Positions 24,397 through 32,119 of a stretch of DNA of 37,532 nt are shown in pieces. The stretch's first letter is position 1, and every line of letters starts with the position of its first letter. The DNA is from a virus. The notes beneath the pieces are model-generated. The model saw only the letters and a list, made by a program, of their open reading frames with translations, did not search any database and was not told the origin of the DNA. The stretch lies in the IMG/VR virus record IMGVR_UViG_3300025711_000110, positions 1 to 37,532 of that record. One strand, 5' to 3'. A program made the position numbers and the translations under genes.

Positions 24397-24413
24397 ACCG
24401 CCATCTAGGCGGT
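24397..24413 (-). terminator. hairpin upstream of the major tail protein gene
   Basis: On the minus strand ACCGCC-TAGAT-GGCGGT is followed by TTTTGTCA. It probably attenuates or marks an end between connector genes and the tail protein gene. Confidence 0.65.
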
Positions 24414-24431
24414 CATAAAATGAATACTTTG

Positions 24432-24875
24432 TTAGTTAGTTGTGAGGATCCGGATAGGGATAATTGCAATCGCCTGATCATCCAGCATGTTTTCTACTGC
24501 TTCATATACTTCTATCGTGCCTTCAATCCAGCAGTGCTCTACCAATCCACCTAAGGTTTGATATTCACTAAATTCTGGATGGTTTGGCTGAATAGCTTCA
24601 CGTACACGATCAATAAAAATATTCATCTGTGATGATGGTGGCTTTGCCCTGTCAGATTCATGGATATAGAGATAAACCTCAGCAGCTAATTCAACTTTTG
24701 AATCTAAACCATGAACCGGCACTTCCTGTTGATTACCTTGAGTAATAAACATGGCTGGTCGTTGTTCTGCTGTCACATGGTTAAAGTGACGTAAACGGCG
24801 ACTGACTGTAACTAGCCCGTCTACCCTTGTACTTAACTGCTCAAACAACGCTTGATAGATTGCTTCGCTATCCAC
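24432..24875 (-). CDS. tail terminator / minor tail protein
   Basis: This 147-residue protein occupies the gpU-like position, after the HK97 gp10-like gene and before the major tail protein. It begins with a helix (MDSEAIYQALFEQLSTRV). Beta strands with conserved RPAMFITQGNQQEVPVHGL, ELAAEVYLYIHES and a C-terminal strand IAIIPIRILTTN fit the DUF3168/gpU-type ring fold that caps the tail tube. It overlaps the upstream gene by eight bases. Confidence 0.72.
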   Translation of the reverse strand: MDSEAIYQALFEQLSTRVDGLVTVSRRLRHFNHVTAEQRPAMFITQGNQQEVPVHGLDSKVELAAEVYLYIHESDRAKPPSSQMNIFIDRVREAIQPNHPEFSEYQTLGGLVEHCWIEGTIEVYEAVENMLDDQAIAIIPIRILTTN

Positions 24876-25350
24876 CTGCTATACCTCGCTGAATTGCCGC
24901 ATCAATATTTTTCGGCACAATCTTGGCCACGATATCCAGTGAATCACGCATGAATCGTAATTCCCTAAATCTGACGTTTCTTGAATGAGCCTTAATATTG
25001 ACTTGTACTGGTGATATAGGTCGGCCAAAAGCTTGCTTAATAGTTCTCAGATGAGCTTTAACTCCCATCGAGCCATTTAAGCCAAACTCATGTGCAAATG
25101 CGTAAGGAACCAAAGCACCACCAGCTCCTACCGTTCCTTCAATCGAATCCTTATCCTCATCAACCTTAGATGAAACGGAACCACGTAAACGGCCAGACTG
25201 AACATTCAGCCTTTGGCCACTCAACATATCTTCCTGAATTGTTCTCTGTAAGCGTAAAGTAAGTGCGTTTACCGTGCGTCTTATTTCAAACCTAACGCGA
25301 TCATTCATATCATCAAAGTTGACTCGAGTATCAACACGATAATCGCTCAT
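24868..25350 (-). CDS. HK97 gp10-like head-tail joining protein
   Basis: This 160-residue protein has the gp10-family layout: an N-terminal charged helix (RVRFEIRRTVNALTLRLQRT), the motif LNVQSGRLRGSVSSKV, a GTVGAGG turn, and the conserved YAFAHEFGLNGSMGVKAHLR stretch. It would help complete the neck between head and tail. It lies between a small structural gene and the tail terminator, the usual order. Confidence 0.82.
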   Translation of the reverse strand: MSDYRVDTRVNFDDMNDRVRFEIRRTVNALTLRLQRTIQEDMLSGQRLNVQSGRLRGSVSSKVDEDKDSIEGTVGAGGALVPYAFAHEFGLNGSMGVKAHLRTIKQAFGRPISPVQVNIKAHSRNVRFRELRFMRDSLDIVAKIVPKNIDAAIQRGIAGG

Positions 25351-25357
25351 AACCTAT

Positions 25358-25549
25358 TTACTCTTTAGCGGAGGCCGCCGATTTCTTTGGCTCAACCACT
25401 TCGACATAACGCTCAAAACCTAAGGGCTTTAACATATGAATAATGTCATCCTCATATTCTAAAACGCCGTTTTTGATATCGAGGTTTTGACCAGCAATAA
25501 CAACTTTAGTTGGTTTATAACCTTCGGGTGCCTGATATTTAAAAGGCAT
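25358..25549 (-). CDS. small hypothetical head-tail region protein
   Basis: This 63-residue protein begins MPFKYQAPEGYKPTKVVIAG and ends with a lysine/alanine tail (EPKKSAASAKE). It is embedded in the connector genes with 7-9 base gaps and has GGGAATC-type ribosome-binding sequence ahead. Its family was not recognised. A short beta segment (VVIAGQNLDIKNGVLEYEDD) suggests a small structural or assembly protein. Confidence 0.7.
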   Translation of the reverse strand: MPFKYQAPEGYKPTKVVIAGQNLDIKNGVLEYEDDIIHMLKPLGFERYVEVVEPKKSAASAKE

Positions 25550-25558
25550 GGGAATCTC

Positions 25559-25942
25559 CTATACGACAAAAGCACTGACGCCTAAACGGTTAGGGTTTGT
25601 GCCTTCATCATCAATTGGAATGGAATTTTTTAAGGCAAGATAACGCTGGCCATACATGCTTAGATCATAGAAAGCTTCTTTCGATGACCGGGAATAACTC
25701 ACGCTTTGGCCCGCGATTGTCATGCTCGAGGCGTTACTAAAAGCGGCACCATTGCCGCTTGCGGTACCGACTTTAAGAATATGTGCTGCATATAGACCTA
25801 CAGCACGTTCCTTTAATGCCCCGAACTCAATTTGAGATACGACCATATCCGCTTCTTCCAATGCATCCTGAATTTTTGCATCAGGCAAATTGACTAAGGA
25901 TGTATCAGTCGAGAATTTCTGGCGAAACGTTTGTACGTCCAT
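25559..25942 (-). CDS. DUF4054-like head-tail connector protein
   Basis: This 127-residue protein begins MDVQTFRQKFSTDTSLVNLP, followed by a helix ending in RAVGLYAAHILKV and the conserved SSMTIAGQSVSYSRSSKEAF and YDLSMYGQRYLALKNSIP segments. The order fits DUF4054 proteins, small helical connectors (adaptors) beneath the portal. It lies between the capsid-proximal gene and the gp10-like gene, as expected. Confidence 0.78.
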   Translation of the reverse strand: MDVQTFRQKFSTDTSLVNLPDAKIQDALEEADMVVSQIEFGALKERAVGLYAAHILKVGTASGNGAAFSNASSMTIAGQSVSYSRSSKEAFYDLSMYGQRYLALKNSIPIDDEGTNPNRLGVSAFVV

Positions 25943-25951
25943 AGGTCCACC

Positions 25952-26329
25952 TTATTCCTTAGCTTGAGCTAACTTTGCTTGTAATTGCTCAAGTGTTTCA
26001 TCATCACTGAAAGTTACTTCAAGCGCTGTTAGTTCAGCTTTCACGGCGGCCAAAGCTGCTTCATCAGTTGCCTTTTGCTGGTCGCCTGCGCCATCGTTTG
26101 ATTTGCCGCCTTTACCACCACGGCCACCTGTTTTACCCGCTGTTTTTGGCTCATCATCTGGGATTTCCTGAATTTCTAGATCACCTTTTTCTACAAGTGA
26201 CTTAAAAGCCTTCCCTTTAGAAATGCGTGTGAAATCCTCGGTACTGACTTCTACTGTTTGGCCTTTACCGACCTGAATCCCATCAAAAGAAAAAGCGGCC
26301 TGAGAGCCGCTGTAAGTAATTTTTGGCAT
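25952..26329 (-). CDS. hypothetical structural protein with Gly/Lys-rich linker
   Basis: This 125-residue protein has a small beta domain (about 1-55, MPKITYSGSQAAFSFDGIQV), a flexible glycine/lysine linker (about 62-82, KTGGRGGKGGKSNDG) and a C-terminal acidic helix (SDDETLEQLQAKLAQAKE). It directly follows the capsid gene with a 12-base gap. The family was not recognised; two domains on a flexible tether would suit a minor head or connector component. Confidence 0.68.
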   Translation of the reverse strand: MPKITYSGSQAAFSFDGIQVGKGQTVEVSTEDFTRISKGKAFKSLVEKGDLEIQEIPDDEPKTAGKTGGRGGKGGKSNDGAGDQQKATDEAALAAVKAELTALEVTFSDDETLEQLQAKLAQAKE

Positions 26330-26341
26330 GTTTAGTTTTCC

Positions 26342-27322
26342 TTATTCAACATCATAGTAGCGGAGAGAATCGACACGTTTTAAATAGACACCTTCATACA
26401 TATAGTGCCCCGGTGTACGCATCACATAATTGATAGGTTGAGCTGCCAAGAATTCCAGCTCATTACAACGGAAAGTAATGCAGCTTGGATCACGGCGGTA
26501 AATAATGCTACGGTCCGTACCACCTTCACCTTTTCCCTCAAGCATACTTTCAGAAGTGAATGTGAGAGTTTTACCTTGCATTGCAAAGGTGTTCTTTTCC
26601 TTAATATATTCAAGGAAGGTTTTCCCTGCTGAATCTGGAACGATACGACTAGCGAGATTGGTGAACTTATTCTCAGGCATTACAAAAGTATCTGGCTGAA
26701 TACTGCTATCAAACTTAGAGGCATTTGAAGCACCTTTAATTGCCTTATTGATATCGGCAAGTACGGATTCAACTGTAGCTGTTGCATAATCAACCGTAGA
26801 GGAAATAACCTCTACACCAGTCTGATTATAGAAACCTAGTAACCCGGTTTCAGGCTCTCCAAACCATGCCACATCACTCATATGGTTTTCATAAGCCAGA
26901 CGAGCAGCTTCAACTTTATCGGTCGCTAACTGAATACCAGCTTTCAAGGCTGCCGCCGCATCAAAGATACTGATTTCGTAACCAATAACACCAGGCTGTA
27001 CGGTGAGTTTTACCTCATCGTAAACAACTTCTGCTAGTGGCACATCGTTGCCAAGACCAGAGAAACGTTTACCTCGGCCTACACCTTTCTTACGTTGCAA
27101 GACACTTGCTGAACCCACAACTGCTCCTTCCAATCCTTCAATTGGCAAATACTTCGCATAAGCTTGAGCTTCGGCAAGTTGCGGAGTCATTTCATCAATT
27201 GATTCAAGCTTCAACAATAACTTGGCAAAGTTATCTAAATTAAATGCATCTCCTACGGCGATCTGCACACCATGTGCAACTGCCGTTAAGCGAATTTTCA
27301 TTTGTTCTAATTGTTTTGACAT
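26342..27322 (-). CDS. major capsid protein, DUF2184 family
   Basis: This 326-residue protein fits the DUF2184 branch of HK97-fold capsid proteins: IDEMTPQLAEAQAYAKYLPI near the N-terminus, a central VQPGVIGYEISIFDAAAALK spine-type helix region, the VMPENKFTNLASRIVPDSAG segment, and a C-terminal AQPINYVMRTPGHYMYEGVY strand followed by VDSLRYYDVE. It follows the cement-like gene by two bases. There is no long N-terminal delta domain, consistent with a separate or fused scaffold in the gene upstream. It should be among the most abundant virion proteins. Confidence 0.9.
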   Translation of the reverse strand: MSKQLEQMKIRLTAVAHGVQIAVGDAFNLDNFAKLLLKLESIDEMTPQLAEAQAYAKYLPIEGLEGAVVGSASVLQRKKGVGRGKRFSGLGNDVPLAEVVYDEVKLTVQPGVIGYEISIFDAAAALKAGIQLATDKVEAARLAYENHMSDVAWFGEPETGLLGFYNQTGVEVISSTVDYATATVESVLADINKAIKGASNASKFDSSIQPDTFVMPENKFTNLASRIVPDSAGKTFLEYIKEKNTFAMQGKTLTFTSESMLEGKGEGGTDRSIIYRRDPSCITFRCNELEFLAAQPINYVMRTPGHYMYEGVYLKRVDSLRYYDVE

Positions 27323-27324
27323 TT

Positions 27325-27795
27325 TTACGCTCCACGTAATCGAAGGATTGCTAAACCATCAGGACCAGTGATGGTTTCCCAAGAGGCATTAGGTAGTTCA
27401 GTAGAATCTAATGCAGCAGATGAAAGAGATCCTAACGGCGCTTGTGCTGTTGGGTTTGAGGTACGGACATACACCTTTGCTTTTATATCAATCACAGGAG
27501 CTGTAGGTTTTACCCAAATAGACCCAATCTGCATGATGGGTGCACAATCTTTAGCCTGATAAGCTTCTTTGCCTAAGGCGTTTTTTCCTGATTTACCAAC
27601 ATGCTGAAAAACTACTACACCAAACTTTGTGTTAGTTGCACCAGTTACCGCAGAGACGGTTTTACCATCTGCAGACTGTACCGCTACTTCCCCATCACTT
27701 AAGGCAGTATTGCCCGCGACTGCTAAAGATAAGATTTCTTCGGGCATGTGCAAACGTGCACGCATACCCGGAATAGCTTGAGGTGTTAATGACAT
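27325..27795 (-). CDS. head decoration / structural cement protein
   Basis: This 156-residue beta-rich protein is located between the protease/scaffold and the capsid gene, where lambda-like and DUF2190-type decoration proteins occur. It begins MSLTPQAIPGMRARLHMPEE and continues VAGNTALSDGEVAVQSADGK, VFQHVGKSGKN and IMQIGSIWVKPTAPV, patterns of cement proteins that stabilise the expanded head. The assignment is from position and composition. Confidence 0.72.
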   Translation of the reverse strand: MSLTPQAIPGMRARLHMPEEILSLAVAGNTALSDGEVAVQSADGKTVSAVTGATNTKFGVVVFQHVGKSGKNALGKEAYQAKDCAPIMQIGSIWVKPTAPVIDIKAKVYVRTSNPTAQAPLGSLSSAALDSTELPNASWETITGPDGLAILRLRGA

Positions 27796-27813
27796 TCTCT
27801 TTTCTCCAGATAC

Positions 27814-29013
27814 TTAGAAGCTTTGTTTCCAAGCTTCTTTTTTGTGGTTGGTTTTCTTCTCTTCACCGCCAGCAGGCTTACCATCACCTGCATTAATGTT
27901 TTGTTGGTGGTTAAGTGCATCGGCCACTGGGTTAGATGGGTGTGTACCTTTTACAGCGGACAAAGCGCGGAATACTGTGTCGATCTGATCAGGCTTTGCA
28001 TCGCCCACAGCAACACTACCCAGCACAGCCCCAACCAAGGCATCACCCGCTTTAGCTGCAATTACATCGCGCTTGATTTGCTCACATGTGCAGCCTTCAG
28101 TTTTAACTGTTGGTACCAATGCTTTAGCATCGGCAATCACTGCAGCACGTTCGGTAGCAGCTTGTTCAAGTTTTTCAGGCGTCATCTGGTTCTTTTCCAG
28201 ATCACCGACTTTTTGCTCAAGCGTGGTTTTATCGGTATGCAATTGATCTACGACTGCCTGAACGGCGTTAAGTTCATCACCGATCGAAAATTGCTTATCC
28301 CCGACTTTAAGCTTTGCCGCTTTTAAATTTTCGAGCTGCTCTTGCTGGATCTTCAATGCATCCGCAAAAGGCTTGTTATCGCCAATGTCAAAACGCATAC
28401 CGTTTACAATTACTTCCATTGTTTTCCCCTCTGGTGGAGTTTGCTTTTGGTCACCGATGCGGCAATCACCACCACAGCGACCGTATTTAACGAGTGCTAC
28501 GTGATTGCCAATAAAATTGATAAATTTTGCTTGGTACACCGTGCCATCTGGCGCCGTGCCCTGCTCTAAAACTAATGTGGCTCCATAACCCAGCGACATT
28601 TCTAATCGCTCGTTGTTCTGGATTAAATCAATGCTGTCCTTATCTTTAATGAGCAAATCGCCCAATAAATATTCGCCTTCTTGGCGGACGTTCTCACAAT
28701 AGCCAATGTGATAGTCCTTCCAGTTGGCTGCATTAATTTCATTCTTGGGTGGGTGATAATCTGTAGCATCAGCACCATCCCAACTTTTAATCGCTGCCGG
28801 CTTAAATAGTTCTTCTGCAGGTGTGTAGACGTTAATCGTCTGATCTGCTGAAAAGCCTTCTAAGTTTGGGAACTCATACGCATAGTACTGACGTACCTGA
28901 GGTGCTTTACCCAAGCGAACGTTTACGCATTTCAAATAACCTTCGGGTGTATATGAACGTGTGGATTCACTCGGAGCAAAGTCACCTACCTTGAAGCGGT
29001 AAATGTTTTTCAT
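27814..29013 (-). CDS. prohead protease-scaffold fusion, DUF2213 family
   Basis: This 399-residue protein combines two functions. Residues 1-190 are the DUF2213 protease domain, with likely catalytic His87 (TDYHPPKNEINAANW) and Ser140 (RLEMSLGYGATLV) and the family motif NHVALVKYGRCGGDC (170-184). Residues about 205-399 are a charged coiled-coil scaffold (KLKVGDKQFS, VDQLHTDKTTLEQKVGDLEK) that ends with a lysine-rich tail (EEKKTNHKKEAWKQSF). The domain order and position before cement and capsid genes agree with a self-cleaving scaffold. An internal start at 28420 (MEVIVNGMRFDIGD, preceded by GAGGGGAAA) could make a separate scaffold, a common trick in such genes. Confidence 0.85.
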   Translation of the reverse strand: MKNIYRFKVGDFAPSESTRSYTPEGYLKCVNVRLGKAPQVRQYYAYEFPNLEGFSADQTINVYTPAEELFKPAAIKSWDGADATDYHPPKNEINAANWKDYHIGYCENVRQEGEYLLGDLLIKDKDSIDLIQNNERLEMSLGYGATLVLEQGTAPDGTVYQAKFINFIGNHVALVKYGRCGGDCRIGDQKQTPPEGKTMEVIVNGMRFDIGDNKPFADALKIQQEQLENLKAAKLKVGDKQFSIGDELNAVQAVVDQLHTDKTTLEQKVGDLEKNQMTPEKLEQAATERAAVIADAKALVPTVKTEGCTCEQIKRDVIAAKAGDALVGAVLGSVAVGDAKPDQIDTVFRALSAVKGTHPSNPVADALNHQQNINAGDGKPAGGEEKKTNHKKEAWKQSF

Positions 29014-29030
29014 AAATTGCGCTCATTAAA

Positions 29031-29052
29031 AAGCCCACCAGAAGGTGGGCTT
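29031..29052 (-). terminator. terminator after the 283-aa moron
   Basis: On the minus strand AAGCCCACC-TTCT-GGTGGGCTT is followed by TTTAAT. It ends the moron unit and precedes the protease gene. Confidence 0.8.
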
Positions 29053-29096
29053 GGAATAACAATTTTTACAATTTCAAAAATTATGAAATTTATTCT

Positions 29097-29948
29097 TCAT
29101 TCATAATCTAAAGTAAATCTATGACCTGTTTCCTTAATTTTATAGACAAACCTTTGATTCACCTCATCCATCTCTAAGCCAATTGTGGCTATTTCAGTTA
29201 TTCTTTTTTGGGGGTCAGCTTCTAAAATTTGATTTATATTCATAGATATTTCATTAAATTTATTTTCGAAATTAAATAATACTTGTTGAACATTCATAAT
29301 CGCTTGCAATGGCGAACCATTAGAAACAACCCCTAAACCCGGTGGATAATATTCAGTGCCATCATGAACTCTTACTGTAACGTTACAATTTTTACTTCTT
29401 AGAATTTGATACTCTTCTTCTGTTAAAACCTTACCACCCGTTTCGCATTTATATTTAACAAGTAGATCTGGCCAATTTTCATGAATAGTTTCAATAATAT
29501 CTAAATCGCACCAGTCTCCATGCGAAAAAAATCCAATAATGTGCGCTTTATTATCTGAAAAATGAATGAATAATAAATCTGAAGTTCGAGATACAAATCC
29601 ATCACTTTCTAAATTTTGTCCTAAATGTAAATGCTGAATTCTCCAATGAGATAGCATGTCATCATCATAATCTAGCCTTTTAAGATTTCTACTTTGATAT
29701 TTATTTAGAGAATTTCCCGTTTCTATATCTGAAACAATTTTTCTATATGCAGATAAATGCTCTTGAGGAATAAAAAAATTTGGAGGTTCAATTATCTCTC
29801 TAGGACGTGCATCTATTATTCTATATTTAAAACGATGATATAAGTGCATCGGACTATGACTTCCATTCTTATAATTCCCAAATTCATTTATTAACTTTTG
29901 ATGACAATAGTCCTCATAGTCTTCTACTAACTCATTTTTTATTTCCAC
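29097..29948 (-). CDS. moron of unknown function inside the head operon
   Basis: This 283-residue, soluble and AT-rich protein separates the MuF gene from the protease gene, which are normally adjacent. It starts at GTG (29948) behind AAGGGG. Residues about 100-165 have a compact motif series: HWRIQHLHLGQNLESDGFVS, RTSDLLFIHFSDNK, IIGFFSHGDWCDLDIIETIH, ENWPDLL. The H-x-H and HGDW residues could form a metal or catalytic centre; I have seen related strings in uncharacterised genomic-island proteins but know no function. A coiled segment (FNFENKFNEISMNINQI) follows. With a terminator after it and its different base composition, it is a late acquisition. Confidence 0.62.
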   Translation of the reverse strand: MEIKNELVEDYEDYCHQKLINEFGNYKNGSHSPMHLYHRFKYRIIDARPREIIEPPNFFIPQEHLSAYRKIVSDIETGNSLNKYQSRNLKRLDYDDDMLSHWRIQHLHLGQNLESDGFVSRTSDLLFIHFSDNKAHIIGFFSHGDWCDLDIIETIHENWPDLLVKYKCETGGKVLTEEEYQILRSKNCNVTVRVHDGTEYYPPGLGVVSNGSPLQAIMNVQQVLFNFENKFNEISMNINQILEADPQKRITEIATIGLEMDEVNQRFVYKIKETGHRFTLDYE

Positions 29949-30019
29949 TTTAACCCCTTAATTATTTGAAATGATCAAGTCTTAATTCATTATCTTTAAA
30001 ATCTCATAAAGTAATTAAA

Positions 30020-30832
30020 TTAATCAATCAAAATATCCTCATAGTTAGGCAATGCGGTGCAACGGCAGCGAATAGGCTGACCGGGATGTCCACCATCTGG
30101 TGGTAAATCCCATCTGAATGTCTTGCCCTGCTTATGTTGATGATCTGGCCGTACACGCTCATCTTTAGCCGTTTGCCATGTGTATGTCTCAACACCCATT
30201 GAAAGTTGTCTGGCTTGGTTAATTTGGCCGTTAATCTTACCCATCTGATCACTAGCAATAAGTCGTGCACGATAATCAGTAGATAAACCTAATTGCTTAA
30301 TAGCTTTAGCCAACTCTTCATTGGTTTGCCCAGTCTGCAAAGCATTTGTGATTAAAACTTCAAGCTTATCGGCGTATTGCTGAGGAATAGACTTAATCAA
30401 ACTGACATTTGCCGTGATGTTTAGATCTACCTCGTCCTGAATATCAGCAGCTCGATAGAAAGGCGTTAGATCCACACCAATAATTGCTTTGGTGTGCTCT
30501 GCAATTTGCTTGTCCACTTCCTTTTGGGTATCAGTCACAACTTTAGTGGCCAATGGTCGGGAAATCTCAATAACATACTTTGTGAGCTTTTCCCTAAACG
30601 CCGTCATCATGTCAGAGAACCAAGCATCACCAATATTCTGGCCTACTGTGGGAATAACAAGATCCTTGGTTTGATCCTGACAGTATTTTGAGATTGCCAG
30701 CAATTGCCGTGTGTAATAAAGCTCTACACGGCGATTTACGTGCACAGCTCTCGGCTTAGAAGCTTTACGCCCTTTTTTCCGTTTCTTAGCTTGCAGGAGG
30801 TGGGGTTTCAGTATTTGAATTATCGTCGTCAT
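30020..30832 (-). CDS. MuF / SPP1 gp7-like minor head protein
   Basis: This 270-residue head morphogenesis protein would attach to the portal and be packaged with DNA. The C-terminal third carries the family signature: RLIASDQMGKINGQINQARQ, then YTWQTAKDERVRPDHQHKQG, and PPDGGHPGQPIRCRCTALP (about 245-263). The N-terminus is basic (KKRKKGRKASKPRAVHVNRR). It overlaps the portal gene by 47 bases; GGTGAA just ahead of the ATG at 30832 supports that start. No polymorphic toxin domain is appended. Confidence 0.9.
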   Translation of the reverse strand: MTTIIQILKPHLLQAKKRKKGRKASKPRAVHVNRRVELYYTRQLLAISKYCQDQTKDLVIPTVGQNIGDAWFSDMMTAFREKLTKYVIEISRPLATKVVTDTQKEVDKQIAEHTKAIIGVDLTPFYRAADIQDEVDLNITANVSLIKSIPQQYADKLEVLITNALQTGQTNEELAKAIKQLGLSTDYRARLIASDQMGKINGQINQARQLSMGVETYTWQTAKDERVRPDHQHKQGKTFRWDLPPDGGHPGQPIRCRCTALPNYEDILID

Positions 30833-32111
30833 CTGGCTTCACCATTGCTTCAAGCACTTTGATATGATCTTCATCAATCACTGAATAAACACCGTCAATA
30901 ACAAGCTGTTTTGCTATCTGTGGCTCTGTAATGACACCCATTTGAAGATATTTATCGTCACGTTCTGCGTTAGCTTTCTCAACCTCGGCACGGACCTTAG
31001 CATCTAGTTGCCATAATGGATTGAACACTACGTTTAAGCTTGGAATCTGACGACCAAATGTTGCTTGAACAATTACTCTTAAAAGCTTCAACATGAATGG
31101 CTTTAAGGACCATATTTGCTTGGTTGCTATACTGTCGTAATAGTTCCGTGTGTCATGCTCACCTGTAGCATTCATACCTGCAGGTGATTGACCAAATAGA
31201 ATGGTATATGGCATATCGGCAGCACCAGCAGTTTGAATCGAATACTCACGCATAAGATCAGGCAAGCCACCAAAGCTATAAGATTTAGAGTCATACTCTT
31301 CTTCTTTATCCAATACGAGCATACCGTTAAGCCCTTTCAGCAAACCGACACTAAGAAAACGTTCAGCAACTGATTTCATGTCTTCTTTGATCTTCTCCAC
31401 CAAGTCTGGCGTTCTAATCACATCAATTTTTGATTCATGAACAAGACTGGCAGTGGCCTTCTTTACAGCAGCATGATCTAAAAGGTCCTCGTAAACTTCT
31501 TGTAAAACACTCACAGGCTCTTCATTGACCACATCTGCATGACCAAGTTTATATAGCCGTGTGTGATGGATCCTTTGGTTCGCTTTACCATCGAGTTTAA
31601 GCTTGTAAAATTCTGGCTGTTTTAAAAGCCCACCTGCTTCATTTGGCGGTAAGTACTTTGAAGTATCGGCCTCAATGTGCTTTTTCTTGAGTACTGTGAA
31701 AAATTCTAAACGGCCAACACCTAGTTTATTTAAATCGAAAGGTTGATCTAAGTTTCCGCCGTCAACCGTACCTAGTAGCACGTAGCAAACGCCATATAAG
31801 CGTGAAAGGACCAAGCTAGATAAGAGAACCCCATCTAAATTAAAAGCCTTACAAGCCTCTTTAAGCTTCTCTAAATCATTATCCTGGATCCCCTCATAAA
31901 ACCAACCAGCTCGGAGCATGTCACTTGCTGGTCGGTTCACAATTCGTTTGGCTAACCAATGTTGATAAACCGCCTCTAATTGTTCATCTGGAATAGTCTT
32001 CTTAACGAATGATCCATGAGATGCCTTGTCGCGGGCGGTACCAATGTTTGAGACAAAGTTTGTATACGCCCCTGCATCACCAATTGCATCATGCTTTTTA
32101 TTTTCAGCCAT
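30786..32111 (-). CDS. portal protein, DUF1073 family
   Basis: This 441-residue protein would form the dodecameric portal through which DNA is packaged. It shows the DUF1073 pattern: YQHWLAKRIVNRPASDMLRA near residue 55, LSRLYGVCYVLLGTVDGG, a long helix, and the conserved PYTILFGQSPAGMNATGEHD motif followed by NYYDSIATKQIWSLKPFMLK. It lies directly after TerL with an 8-base gap and before MuF. The family is sometimes listed under an anti-CBASS Acb1 name, but this protein is the portal form and shows no sign of an added nuclease domain. Confidence 0.88.
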   Translation of the reverse strand: MAENKKHDAIGDAGAYTNFVSNIGTARDKASHGSFVKKTIPDEQLEAVYQHWLAKRIVNRPASDMLRAGWFYEGIQDNDLEKLKEACKAFNLDGVLLSSLVLSRLYGVCYVLLGTVDGGNLDQPFDLNKLGVGRLEFFTVLKKKHIEADTSKYLPPNEAGGLLKQPEFYKLKLDGKANQRIHHTRLYKLGHADVVNEEPVSVLQEVYEDLLDHAAVKKATASLVHESKIDVIRTPDLVEKIKEDMKSVAERFLSVGLLKGLNGMLVLDKEEEYDSKSYSFGGLPDLMREYSIQTAGAADMPYTILFGQSPAGMNATGEHDTRNYYDSIATKQIWSLKPFMLKLLRVIVQATFGRQIPSLNVVFNPLWQLDAKVRAEVEKANAERDDKYLQMGVITEPQIAKQLVIDGVYSVIDEDHIKVLEAMVKPDDDDNSNTETPPPAS

Positions 32112-32119
32112 AATTTCCT

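Noticed and set aside
27823-28326. 167-aa plus-strand ORF opposite the protease/scaffold gene
   Set aside because: Cysteine- and phenylalanine-rich shadow of a charged coiled coil; no translation signals.
30786-32111. Calling the DUF1073 protein an anti-CBASS nuclease
   Set aside because: Length, motifs and position between TerL and MuF all indicate the portal; the database name comes from a different domain context.
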